Below, one piece after another: positions 17,510 through 26,185 of a stretch of DNA of 64,000 nt. Every line of letters begins with the position of its first letter. Position 1 is the first letter of the stretch. A program made the position numbers and the translations under genes. The notes under the pieces are model-generated. The model did not search any database. It saw only the letters and a list, made by a program, of their open reading frames with translations, and had not been told where the DNA came from. Source of the DNA: Acidobacteriota bacterium (lineage in GTDB: Bacteria > Acidobacteriota > Polarisedimenticolia > J045); contig JAUZRX010000010.1 in assembly GCA_030949985.1 (NCBI GenBank), forward strand, positions 21,148 through 85,147, given 5' to 3'.

Positions 17510-18256
17510 CTACTCCGGCTCGTCCACCGGGCCGCTCTCGGGGCTCCAGACCAGGCGGGGGGCGAAACCCGTGTAGTCCGCGGCCACGAAACGCAGCATC
17601 ACCCCGCCGATCTCGCCCCGGGGAGCCCAGCGGTGGTCGGCGCCGTGGAGGTGCCCGTAAGCGGCCACCACGACCCCGGCCCGGCCCAGGCGCTCGAGCA
17701 CCTCCCCCGCCTGGCCGGGCGCGGCGTCGGGCCCCAGGGGCGGATAGTGCAACAAGGCCACCAGCGCGTCGCCCGGCCGGCGCAGACGCCCGGCGGCGGC
17801 CAGGGAGAGGTCGAGACGCCCCAGCTCCCGGCGATAGATCGCCGGATCCCTGTCGGGATCGCTCCAGGGCATCGACGGCAGGCTCCACCCTCGCGCGCCA
17901 CAGAGGACGACCCCCTCGTCGAGGCGCAGGGCGTCGTGGTGGATCGCCGCCATCCCGGCGGGCAAGAGGCCGCGCACCTTGGCGGCACTCTTCCACCACG
18001 AGTCGTGGTTGCCCCGTATCAGGACCTTCAGCCGCCCCCGGCGACGAGCCAGGAAGTCCAGGTCCGGGACGGCCTCGGCAGGGGTGCGGGCCCAGGAGAT
18101 GTCCCCCACCACGAGCACCACGTCGTCGTCCGCCACCGACCGGTCCCAGGCTTCGGCCAGCCGGGCGGGATGATCCCTCCAGAGTTCACCGAAGACATCC
18201 ATCGGCTTGGGCCGACCGAAGGAGAGGTGGGGATCGCCGATGGCGAAGATCCTCAC
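17510..18256 (-). CDS. calcineurin-like metallophosphoesterase
   Basis: A 248-residue phosphoesterase with the full metal-ligand series: IFAIGDPHLSFG (D8, H10), VVGDISWA (~51), IRGNHDSWW (~83-86), LLHYPPLG (~170) and AYGHLHGADH (~200-208). Substrate is not evident. The GTG start at 18256 overlaps the proline dehydrogenase stop (GTGA), so the two are translationally coupled. Confidence 0.92.
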   Translation of the reverse strand: MRIFAIGDPHLSFGRPKPMDVFGELWRDHPARLAEAWDRSVADDDVVLVVGDISWARTPAEAVPDLDFLARRRGRLKVLIRGNHDSWWKSAAKVRGLLPAGMAAIHHDALRLDEGVVLCGARGWSLPSMPWSDPDRDPAIYRRELGRLDLSLAAAGRLRRPGDALVALLHYPPLGPDAAPGQAGEVLERLGRAGVVVAAYGHLHGADHRWAPRGEIGGVMLRFVAADYTGFAPRLVWSPESGPVDEPE

Positions 18257-19185
18257 CGTGGGGCAGCCTTTTCCGAACCGATGCCGAAGCCGAGTACGTT
18301 GCGCACCACGTGGGCGGCCAGGTGCGGGTTCTCCACCAGGCGCCGCAGGGAGTAACCGTGCCAGCCCCGGCCGTAGGGCACGTAAACCCGCAAGGGATGC
18401 CCCTCGGCCACCAGCAGGCGTCGCAGCTGTTCGTCCACCCCCAGCAGCATCTGGAACTCGTATCGCCCAGGCCCCAGGCCCAGCTCACGCACCAGTCGGC
18501 GGCCATGGAAGACCAGGTAGTCGTCGTGGGTGGCGATGGCGGTGTGAGTGTCCTCTCCCCGCAGCAGCACCTCGAGGGCGTCGACATAGGCTTCCCGGAT
18601 GAGCTGGTACTCCTTGTACGCCAGTTCCCGCGGCTCAACGTAAATGCCCTTGCAGAGCCGCACGCTGGCGCCCTCCGCGGCCAGGGTCCGGACGTCGTCC
18701 AGGGTGCGCCGCAGGTAGGACTGGAGCACCACCCCCAACCGCTCGAAGCCCTCGCTCCTGAGCCGCCGATAGAGATCGAGCGTGGCCTGGGTGGTGGGAC
18801 TGTCCTCCATGTCGAGGCGGACGAACATGCCGTGCTCGTCCGCCTTCTCCAGCACCGAGCGGAGGGCGCGGTAGCACAGGGCCTCGGAGATCCGCAGACC
18901 GAAGGCGGTGGGCTTGATCGAGACATTGGCATCGAGGCCCTCGGCGACGATCCGCTCGATGGCCTGGTGATACTCCTCGACGTAGGCCTCCACGTCGGAC
19001 TCGCGGGTCACGTCCTCGCCAAGCACGTCCACCGTGGCCCGGCATCCCTCACGCTCCAGGCGACGAACCACCTCGACGGCATGGTCCAGGCGGTCGCCCG
19101 CGATGTAGCGGCGGGCAAAGCGCCAGACCAGAGGTCGGGGACTGGCCTTGAGCAGTCGAACCAGCAACGCCTTACTACGACCCAT
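18253..19185 (-). CDS. monofunctional proline dehydrogenase
   Basis: A 310-residue FAD enzyme oxidising L-proline to pyrroline-5-carboxylate and feeding electrons to the quinone pool. The PRODH barrel motifs are visible: VDVLGEDV near 53, NVSIKPTAFGL (~87-97), FVRLDMEDS (~120), LQSYLRRT (~153), RLCKGIYVEP (~175-184), IATHDD (~217) and the final FQMLLGV plus YVPYGRGWHGYSLRRL. It is the short form without the P5C dehydrogenase domain. ATG 19185 has GGAGG about 5 nt upstream. Confidence 0.93.
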   Translation of the reverse strand: MGRSKALLVRLLKASPRPLVWRFARRYIAGDRLDHAVEVVRRLEREGCRATVDVLGEDVTRESDVEAYVEEYHQAIERIVAEGLDANVSIKPTAFGLRISEALCYRALRSVLEKADEHGMFVRLDMEDSPTTQATLDLYRRLRSEGFERLGVVLQSYLRRTLDDVRTLAAEGASVRLCKGIYVEPRELAYKEYQLIREAYVDALEVLLRGEDTHTAIATHDDYLVFHGRRLVRELGLGPGRYEFQMLLGVDEQLRRLLVAEGHPLRVYVPYGRGWHGYSLRRLVENPHLAAHVVRNVLGFGIGSEKAAPR

Positions 19186-19246
19186 CGGAGCCTCCAGCGT
19201 CCTCGGGCGGCGGGGAAGACAAGCCTAGCAGGCCGCTCCAAAAGCC

Positions 19247-20266
19247 TCATGCCGGCGAGGGGCCTGGAGGCGACTCCTCCTCGGTGGCCAGGGCCTCGAG
19301 TTCAGGAAGCAGCAGGGTGACGGCGGCCTCCAGGGGCTGCGGCAGCACGATCCCCGAGGCGTTGCGATGGCCCCCGCCCCCGTGACGGCGGGCCAGGCGA
19401 TTGACGTCCCGGGCCCCCTTGGAGCGCAGGCTGATCTTGGTCTGGCCGTCCTCCAGTTCCCGGAAGAGAACCGCCAACCGGCTTTCGCGGTGCCCCAGGG
19501 ACTGGTTGATGATCTCGCTGAGGTCCTCGCCGGCGGCGCCATGGCGCTCGATCATGGCCAGGGGGATCCGCAGCAGCAGCAGTCGGCCCTCGCAGCGGCT
19601 CTCCATGCCGGCCAGTACCTCGCCGTACATCCGCAGAAAGCCCTCGCTGTACTGTTCTTCGAGGCGGGCGTAGATGCGGGCCGGCCGGGCGCCCCGCTCG
19701 ACCAGCGCGGCAGCCATGCGGAAGGCCTCGGGCGATGTATTGGCGAAGCGAAAGCGCCCCGTGTCCGAAACCAGGGCGGTATAGAGCGCCTCCGCCGCCG
19801 GCGGGTCGATGGACCAGCCGAGCGCCTCTCCCAGGGCATGAATGAGCTGGCCCGTGCAGCAGGCGCCGGTGTCCACCAGGCAGGGATTCCAGTAGGAGTC
19901 CGGGTCGGGATGGTGGTCGATGCAGGCCTTGGAAGCGGCGGCCCGGCGCACCACCGGCTCCATCCGTCCCATGCGCGCCGCCACCGAGTTGTCCAGCATC
20001 ACGATGACGTCGGCCGCGGCCAGTACCGCATCGTGGACCTGCGGCTCGTAGGTCTCGACGCGGAAGGCGGTATCCAGAAAGGTCAACAGGCGCGGCAGGG
20101 GATCCACGTTGATGATGCGCACCTCGGCGCCGGCCGCCGCAAGCATCCGGGCCAGGCCCACTTCGCTGCCCACACCATCGCCGTCCGGGCTGCGGTGGGT
20201 GGTCAGCACGACGCGGCGCGCCGATTGCAGCAGACGGTGCAATTCGCCGTTCTTGCTCGACACCAA
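19247..20266 (-). CDS. DHH/DHHA1 phosphoesterase, NrnA-like
   Basis: A 339-residue protein of the NrnA family (oligoribonuclease/pAp phosphatase). Motifs in order: HRSPDGDGVGSEVG (~24-37) as motif I, VIVMLDNS (~88-95), the DHH motif CIDHHPDPD (~115), LVSDTGRFRFANTS (~166-179), and the DHHA1 GGGGHRNASG (~298-307). It probably removes 2-5-nt RNA fragments or pAp. The start is TTG at 20266, preceded by GAGGAAGGA at suitable spacing. Confidence 0.92.
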   Translation of the reverse strand: MVSSKNGELHRLLQSARRVVLTTHRSPDGDGVGSEVGLARMLAAAGAEVRIINVDPLPRLLTFLDTAFRVETYEPQVHDAVLAAADVIVMLDNSVAARMGRMEPVVRRAAASKACIDHHPDPDSYWNPCLVDTGACCTGQLIHALGEALGWSIDPPAAEALYTALVSDTGRFRFANTSPEAFRMAAALVERGARPARIYARLEEQYSEGFLRMYGEVLAGMESRCEGRLLLLRIPLAMIERHGAAGEDLSEIINQSLGHRESRLAVLFRELEDGQTKISLRSKGARDVNRLARRHGGGGHRNASGIVLPQPLEAAVTLLLPELEALATEEESPPGPSPA

Positions 20267-20343
20267 CAGTCCTTCCTCGCTTTTGGCCCCGGGGCGGCGG
20301 CCGCGTGCGGGTGGAGGCCCGATGAGACGAAAAGGAGTGGAAT

Positions 20344-21300
20344 CTAGGAGCCCGCTCCCCCGCCGTCAACCGCAGCCTCCGCGGCAGGCGGATCGGGGGG
20401 CAGATCCGGCACCTCGCCGAAGGCCCCCGGAGGCCTGCGGGAGAACGCCGTCAGGCGCAGCGTGATCGCCCCGCGGAGTTTGGGGGCGTGTCCGCTGATC
20501 TTCAGCAGCGCCCCCGAGCCCTCCTCGACCCACAACTGCAGGGGGCCTTCCATGTCGAAGAGCGTGCGCCCACCCTGTCGGGCGGGAGCCAGGTCCACCC
20601 GGCGCACCCGCAAGGCGTAGCGGCGGCTGCGGCCGGCGTCCTCGTCGCGCAGGCGCCAGCGCTCCCGGACGGAGGCCTCCGCGCGGTAGACGACTTCCAC
20701 GGGCCCGCGACGGGTGAGGAGGAAGATGCGGCCGGTGCTTCCGGCGGCGGCCGTGGCCAGGCGGCCCAGCAGCCCGTAGGGATCGATGGCCGGCACCCGC
20801 TCCCAGGCCCCGGCCAGGGGGAACACGCGGCGGCGATCGAGGGTCCAGGCGCCCGTCTCGACCGAAGCACGCCGGCTGAAGCGGCTGACGACCAGCCGGT
20901 CCCCCACCAGGCGCCCCCGGCGCAGGCGACCCCTGCCGTCCCGCTCGACCCACTCGATCAGCCGGCCGTCCACCCGGGCCCGGCTGACCACATGGTGGCG
21001 GCTGAGGTCGTGCCCCAGAACCCGGGCGGTGGACACCACGCGAACCTCTGCGACGGGGCCCGGGTCGGCCTCTCCCGCCGCCGGGGCCTGACGCCGCTCG
21101 ATCACCGACCGGCCCCGGGCCACGAGGAACTTGCGCCCTTCGATGGTCAGCCGGGTCCAGCCCTCCAGAAGGGGGGCCGCGGGGGCGGAATCCGGCGCCT
21201 CGGCGGCGGCGGCCGGCGCGGTCGGCCCGACGGCACCGAGGAGAAAAAGAACCCAGAGGAAAAAAAGCCTCGGAGTGCCTGTATTCAGACGCGCGTAAAT
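20344..21300 (-). CDS. exported protein of unknown function, possible ATT start
   Basis: From a putative ATT start at 21300 the product has 318 residues and a normal Sec signal peptide (PRLFFLWVLFLLGAVGPTAPAAAA). A mature Arg-rich beta-type domain of no family I recognise follows. The frame is also open from ATG 21417, but that adds 39 residues of Gly/Arg/Pro-rich sequence ahead of the signal peptide and lacks a good ribosome site. In contrast AAGGAGGAG ends 9 nt before the ATT. No ATG, GTG or TTG occurs in frame between. The frame is convincing; the start is not settled. Confidence 0.65.
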   Translation of the reverse strand: MYARLNTGTPRLFFLWVLFLLGAVGPTAPAAAAEAPDSAPAAPLLEGWTRLTIEGRKFLVARGRSVIERRQAPAAGEADPGPVAEVRVVSTARVLGHDLSRHHVVSRARVDGRLIEWVERDGRGRLRRGRLVGDRLVVSRFSRRASVETGAWTLDRRRVFPLAGAWERVPAIDPYGLLGRLATAAAGSTGRIFLLTRRGPVEVVYRAEASVRERWRLRDEDAGRSRRYALRVRRVDLAPARQGGRTLFDMEGPLQLWVEEGSGALLKISGHAPKLRGAITLRLTAFSRRPPGAFGEVPDLPPDPPAAEAAVDGGGAGS

Positions 21301-21448
21301 GGTAAGTTTCTCCTCCTTACCCAGGGCTTCGCCCGTTCCGCCGCGCGGCGGCCTCCAGGGGGATTCCCGCTGGCTCCCACGGCCCTCGCGATCCCAGGCT
21401 GTAAGGAAACAGTTCATTCAACGCCATTCCTCATGGAGGTCTACACCC

Positions 21449-22207
21449 ATGGCCCTCACGGAGCGCCAGTATTTTGCGCTTCGCCGGTTGCACAGCCTGA
21501 GCGGCGTGTTTCCCATCGGCGTCTTCCTGGCGGAGCATTTCTTCACCAACTCGTTCGCCCTCCACGGAGCGGAGAGTTACAACGCGAAGGTAGAGTTCCT
21601 CACCTCCCTGCCCTACCTCTACCTGATCGAAGGACTGGGCATCTTTCTCCCGATTCTCTTTCACCTTGTCGTCGGGGTGATCATCTTCCGGGAAGCTCGT
21701 TTCAACAACCGTACCCTGGGTTACCGGCAGAATGCCATGTTCGCGCTCCAGCGCATCAGTGGCGTGGTGCTGATCTTCTTCATCGGCTACCACCTGGCGG
21801 CGACCCGCTTCGGTCACTACTTCGGTTACGACACCAGTGATCTTTTCGCCTTGATGAGCGATAAGCTGCAGAACCCCTTCATCCTCGCCTTCTACGTGAT
21901 CGGGGTCTGCTCGGCGTCCTTCCACCTGGGCAACGGTCTGTGGGGCTTCGCCATTCACTGGGGCCTGCTGCGCGGCCGTCAAGCCCAGAAGCGCTGGTCC
22001 TGGGCGGCACTGGCGGTCGCCCTGGCGCTGGCCGTGACGGGCCTCAACTCGCTGCTGGCCTTCCGGCCACTGGGCCTCGAGCCGATTCTCATCTTCGACA
22101 AGAGCGAGTCCCACGTGCACGCTGCGGCCACGCCGGCGGCGGATTCCGAGGTCCTCGAGATCCACGAACTCCACGACCGCGGCGTCGAGGGAGGTGAGCA
22201 CCCATGA
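21449..22207 (+). CDS. sdhC: succinate dehydrogenase/fumarate reductase cytochrome b subunit
   Basis: A 252-residue di-heme-type membrane anchor (B-type, single polypeptide) for the succinate:menaquinone oxidoreductase. Five hydrophobic segments are visible, with His residues near their ends (LHSLSG, AEHFFTNS, LFHLVVGV, GYHLAATRFGHYFG, SFHLGNGLWGFAIHWG) matching heme ligands of this class. ATG 21449 follows GGAGG with 9 nt spacing. The stop overlaps the sdhA start (ATGA). Confidence 0.95.
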   Translation: MALTERQYFALRRLHSLSGVFPIGVFLAEHFFTNSFALHGAESYNAKVEFLTSLPYLYLIEGLGIFLPILFHLVVGVIIFREARFNNRTLGYRQNAMFALQRISGVVLIFFIGYHLAATRFGHYFGYDTSDLFALMSDKLQNPFILAFYVIGVCSASFHLGNGLWGFAIHWGLLRGRQAQKRWSWAALAVALALAVTGLNSLLAFRPLGLEPILIFDKSESHVHAAATPAADSEVLEIHELHDRGVEGGEHP

Positions 22208-24024
22208 GCAACAAGCCCCGCATCATCGTCGTCGGTGGCGGCCTGGCCGGCCTGATGACCGTCATCAAGATCGCCGAACGCGGTTGCCCCGTCGATCTCT
22301 TCTCGATCGTTCCGGTCAAGCGTTCCCACTCCGTATGCGCCCAGGGTGGCATCAATGCCGCCGTGAACATCATGGGCGAGGACGACTCGCCGGAGATCCA
22401 CTACTACGACACCGTCAAGGGCGGCGATTTCCTGGCCCACCAGCCCCTGTGCCGCGGGATGGCCTACGACGCCCCCGCGATCATCTACCTGCTGGACCGG
22501 ATGGGTGTCCCCTTCTCCCGCACGGCGGAGGGCAACCTGGACTTCCGCCGCTTCGGCGGCACGCTGCACCACCGCACGGCCTTTGCCGGCGCTTCCACCG
22601 GCCAGCAGTTGCTCTACGCCCTCGACGAACAGGTCCGGCGTTTTGAAGCCCAGGGACTGGTCACCAAGTACGAAGGCTTCGAGTTCCTCGCACCGGTTCT
22701 GGAGAGCCCGGAGGGACCCTGCCGCGGCATCGTCGCGATGGACCTGAGAACGATGAAGGTGCAGGCCTTCCGCTCCGACGCGGTGGTGATGGCGACCGGC
22801 GGCCCGGGCCTGGTCTACGGCCGGAGCACGAACTCGATGATCAACACCGGTTCGGCGGCCGCCGGTTGCTACCGCGCCGGGGTGCGTTACGCCAACGGTG
22901 AGTTCATCCAGATCCATCCGACGGCGATTCCCGGTGAAGACAAGATGCGGCTGATGAGTGAATCGGCCCGAGGTGAAGGCGGCCGCGTGTGGGTGCCGAA
23001 GAAGAAAGGCGACACCCGACCACCGTCCGAGATCCCCGAAAGCGAGCGCTGGTACTTCCTCGAAGAAAAGTACCCCCGCTTCGGCAACCTGGTGCCGCGG
23101 GACATCGGTGCGCGGGAGATCTACCACGTCTGCGTCGACCTGGGCATGGGCCTCGACGGCGAGCAGAAGGTCTACCTCGACCTGACCCACAAGAGCCGCG
23201 AGTTCCTCGACCGTCGCCTGGGGGCGATTCTCGAGATCTACGAGCAGTTCGTCGGCGACGACCCGCGCACGGTGCCGATGAAGATCTTTCCCGCCGTACA
23301 CTACTCGATGGGTGGCTTGTGGGTCGACTACGAGCCCACCGCCGACGGGATGATCGACAAGAGCTCGCCGAAGAACCACATGACGAACATTCCCGGCCTC
23401 TACGCCGCCGGCGAATGCGAGTACCAGTACCACGGCGCCAATCGCCTGGGGGCCAACGCCCTGCTCTCGTGCATCTACGCCGGCACCCTGGCCGGCCCGT
23501 CTTCGGTGATCTTCGCCGAGAACCTCGACCGCCTCGCCACCGATCTGGACGCTGGACTCTACGACCGCAGCGTCAGCCAGTGGGAGAAACACTTCGATGA
23601 GATCGCCCGCATGGACGGCCCCGAAAACCCGCACAAGTTGCACCGGGAGCTGGGCGACACGATGATCGCCAACGTGACCATCGTGCGGGAGAACGACAAG
23701 CTGCGGCAGACCGACGCCAAGATCCAGGAACTGATGGAGCGCTGGAAGAAGATCGGCGTCACCGACACTTCCAGCTGGGCGAATCCCGAGATTCCCTTTG
23801 TCCACCAGCTCTGGAACATGCTGGAGCTGGCCCGGGTGATCACCCTCGGTGCGCTCCAGCGGGACGAGTCGCGAGGAGCCCACTACAAACCCGAGTTCCC
23901 CGAACGTGATGACGAGAACTGGCTCAAGAGCACCATCGCCACCTGGTCGCCGGAGGGACCGGTGCTTTCCTACGAGCCGGTCGACACTTCGATTTCCAAG
24001 CCCGTGGCCCGCCACTACGACTGA
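22204..24024 (+). CDS. sdhA: succinate dehydrogenase flavoprotein subunit
   Basis: The 606-residue FAD subunit. N-terminal dinucleotide fold IIVVGGGLAGLMTVIKIAE, the FAD-linking His region KRSHSVCAQGGINAA (~39-53), FIQIHPTAIPG (~238), SESARGEGGRVW (active site, ~254) and AVHYSMGGLWVD (~363), then YAAGECEYQYHGANRLGANALLS. All match class members using menaquinone with B-type anchors. Confidence 0.97.
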   Translation: MSNKPRIIVVGGGLAGLMTVIKIAERGCPVDLFSIVPVKRSHSVCAQGGINAAVNIMGEDDSPEIHYYDTVKGGDFLAHQPLCRGMAYDAPAIIYLLDRMGVPFSRTAEGNLDFRRFGGTLHHRTAFAGASTGQQLLYALDEQVRRFEAQGLVTKYEGFEFLAPVLESPEGPCRGIVAMDLRTMKVQAFRSDAVVMATGGPGLVYGRSTNSMINTGSAAAGCYRAGVRYANGEFIQIHPTAIPGEDKMRLMSESARGEGGRVWVPKKKGDTRPPSEIPESERWYFLEEKYPRFGNLVPRDIGAREIYHVCVDLGMGLDGEQKVYLDLTHKSREFLDRRLGAILEIYEQFVGDDPRTVPMKIFPAVHYSMGGLWVDYEPTADGMIDKSSPKNHMTNIPGLYAAGECEYQYHGANRLGANALLSCIYAGTLAGPSSVIFAENLDRLATDLDAGLYDRSVSQWEKHFDEIARMDGPENPHKLHRELGDTMIANVTIVRENDKLRQTDAKIQELMERWKKIGVTDTSSWANPEIPFVHQLWNMLELARVITLGALQRDESRGAHYKPEFPERDDENWLKSTIATWSPEGPVLSYEPVDTSISKPVARHYD

Positions 24025-24039
24025 TCGGGAGACCCAGCG

Positions 24040-24795
24040 ATGCGCAGCGAAATCGTTTTTCGTATCCGCCGGCAGGACGGCCCCCAGGAGCCGAGCTACG
24101 TCCAGGAGTTCCGCCTCGACTACAGGCCCAACCTGAACATCATCGCCTGCCTCCAGGAAATCGCCCGCAACCCCGTCGACGCCGCCGGCAAGGCCACGGC
24201 ACCGCCGGTCTGGGACTGCTCCTGCCTCGAAGAAGTGTGCGGCGCCTGTACGATGCTGGTCAACGGCGTTCCCCGGCAGTCGTGTTCGACACTGATCGAC
24301 TCCCTGCCGGACGGGCCGATCGAACTGGCCCCGCTGAGCAAGTTTCCGGTCATTCGCGACCTGATGGTGGATCGCAAGCCGATGTTCGACGCCCTCAAGC
24401 AGATTCACGGCTGGATTCCCATCGACGGCACCCACGACCTCGGTCCCGGTCCGCGCCGGCCGCCGGAGGAAGCAAGTCTTTCCTACGTTTTCAGTCGCTG
24501 CATGACCTGCGGCTGCTGCATGGAAGCCTGCCCCAACTACGATGGCAAGGACCCCTCCCAGTTCATCGGCCCCGCTCCGCTCGGCCAGACCCACTACTTC
24601 AACACCAACCCCATCGGGGCGATGAACGCCGGGGAGCGTCTCGACGCCGTGATGGGCCGCAACGGCCTGACCGGCTGCGGGAACGCCCAGAATTGCGTGG
24701 AGGTCTGTCCCAAGGACATCCCGCTGACCGACGCCATCGCCGAGCTCAATCGCCAGGCCAACAAGCACTGGCTGACCAGCCTCTTCGGGAGATAG
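24040..24795 (+). CDS. sdhB: succinate dehydrogenase iron-sulfur subunit
   Basis: 251 residues with the [2Fe-2S] ligands DCSCLEEVCGACTMLVNG...SC (~59-83) and the two cuboidal cluster motifs CMTCGCCMEACPNY (~152-165) and CGNAQNCVEVCPKDIPLTDAI (~213-233). It transfers electrons from SdhA to the SdhC hemes and menaquinone. Starts 15 nt after sdhA. Confidence 0.96.
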   Translation: MRSEIVFRIRRQDGPQEPSYVQEFRLDYRPNLNIIACLQEIARNPVDAAGKATAPPVWDCSCLEEVCGACTMLVNGVPRQSCSTLIDSLPDGPIELAPLSKFPVIRDLMVDRKPMFDALKQIHGWIPIDGTHDLGPGPRRPPEEASLSYVFSRCMTCGCCMEACPNYDGKDPSQFIGPAPLGQTHYFNTNPIGAMNAGERLDAVMGRNGLTGCGNAQNCVEVCPKDIPLTDAIAELNRQANKHWLTSLFGR

Positions 24796-24800
24796 AACCC

Positions 24801-26165
24801 TTGCCGACATCGCAACCCACTCCCGCCTATCTCCAGGCCCTGCTCGGCCGGGAACCGGCGCCCCCGTCTTCCGAACCGCCGCCCGCTCCGGAAGCATCCT
24901 TCAAGGAGGTTCCGCGCACCTTCGACGAGGAGTGCCTCGACGACGACGCCCTGCGCGTGATCCGGCGACTGACCGAAGCGGGCCATGAGGCCTACATGGT
25001 GGGGGGCAGCGTACGGGACTTGATCTTCGGGCTCCGCCCGAAGGATTTCGACGTGGCCACATCGGCCCAGCCGCTGCAAGTCAAGAAACTGTTCCGCAAC
25101 TGCCGCATCATCGGCAGGCGTTTTCGACTGGCCCACGTCTTTTTCCGTGACAAGATCATCGAGGTCGCCACCTTCCGCTCGGGCAACCACTCCGGCGAAG
25201 GCCAGGAGAACGGCGAGCTGTTGATCCGCGACGACAACGTCTTCGGCACTGCCGAAGAAGACGCCCGGCGCCGGGATTTTACGATCAATGCGCTGCTCTA
25301 CGACGTCCAGCGCCGGGTGATTCTCGACCACGTGGGCGGCACCGAAGACGCCGCCGCGCGGCTGGTACGCAGCATCGGCGATCCCGACGTCAGGCTGCGC
25401 GAAGACCCGATCCGCATGCTCCGCGCCATCCGTCTCTCCACACGACTCGGTTGCCGGATCGACCCCGCCACCGAACAGGCCATTCGCCGTCATGCGGGAG
25501 AGATCCTCAACGCCGCGGCTCCCCGCATTCACGAGGACCTGCTCCGGATGTTCTCCGGCGGCGCCATGGCCCCGGCCTTCGACGCGCTGATGACCCATGG
25601 CCTGCTCGAAGTCATTCTTCCTGAACTCCACCAGCACCTCGCCCGCTCCGCCCGGGAAGGTCGCCTCGAAGAAGTCGAGGCCCTGCGCCGCAGCCTGCGG
25701 GTCGCCGATGCCTGGACCCAGGCTGGTCGCGCTCTTTCCCCGGCCGTGCGATTGGCGATCCTCCTGGCCCCCGTGCTGCTCACGCCCCTGCACGACGCCG
25801 GCAGCCGTGATGCCACCACGGCGGTCACCGAGGCCCTGCGTCCGATCGGCCAGCGCCTGGCGATCAGCCGGCGGGAGGCCGAGCGGATCCGCCAGGTCGT
25901 GCTGGCCCTCGGGCGATTCTCGCCGCGAAACAAGCGCCGCCGCTTTTCCGTCACGGCCTTCGTCAAGCGCGCCTATTTCCCCGACGCCCTCGACTTCTTC
26001 GAACTCCAGGCGCGGGCCACCGGCGACCTCGAACCCGAGGCCGTACGCTGGAGAAGCCGTTTCCAGGAGGTTTTCCCCCAAGGCCCCCCACCACCACGCA
26101 AGCGGGCTCCGCGGCGTCGGCGCCGCAGCCGCGAGCACGGCGAGAAGGGCGCGCGAACCTTCTGA
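24801..26165 (+). CDS. poly(A) polymerase/CCA-transferase-type nucleotidyltransferase (PcnB-like)
   Basis: A 454-residue class II nucleotidyltransferase. The head domain has AYMVGGSVRDLIFGLRPKDFDVATSA with the DxD pair, followed by RRFRLAHVFFRDKIIEVATFR, EDARRRDFTINALLYD and RLREDPIRMLRAIRLSTRLG. The C-terminus is Arg/Pro-rich, typical of bacterial PcnB that adds poly(A) to decaying RNA. The start is taken as TTG 24801, 6 nt after the sdhB stop, with GGGAG 9 nt upstream; the frame is open further upstream but would run through sdhB. Confidence 0.9.
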   Translation: MPTSQPTPAYLQALLGREPAPPSSEPPPAPEASFKEVPRTFDEECLDDDALRVIRRLTEAGHEAYMVGGSVRDLIFGLRPKDFDVATSAQPLQVKKLFRNCRIIGRRFRLAHVFFRDKIIEVATFRSGNHSGEGQENGELLIRDDNVFGTAEEDARRRDFTINALLYDVQRRVILDHVGGTEDAAARLVRSIGDPDVRLREDPIRMLRAIRLSTRLGCRIDPATEQAIRRHAGEILNAAAPRIHEDLLRMFSGGAMAPAFDALMTHGLLEVILPELHQHLARSAREGRLEEVEALRRSLRVADAWTQAGRALSPAVRLAILLAPVLLTPLHDAGSRDATTAVTEALRPIGQRLAISRREAERIRQVVLALGRFSPRNKRRRFSVTAFVKRAYFPDALDFFELQARATGDLEPEAVRWRSRFQEVFPQGPPPPRKRAPRRRRRSREHGEKGARTF

Positions 26166-26185
26166 CACCCTTTCTCGACGGGCCG

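Noticed and set aside
24237..24800. Upstream extension of the poly(A)-polymerase frame through sdhB
   Set aside because: sdhB is certain in another frame; a TTG with ribosome site at 24801 explains the start.
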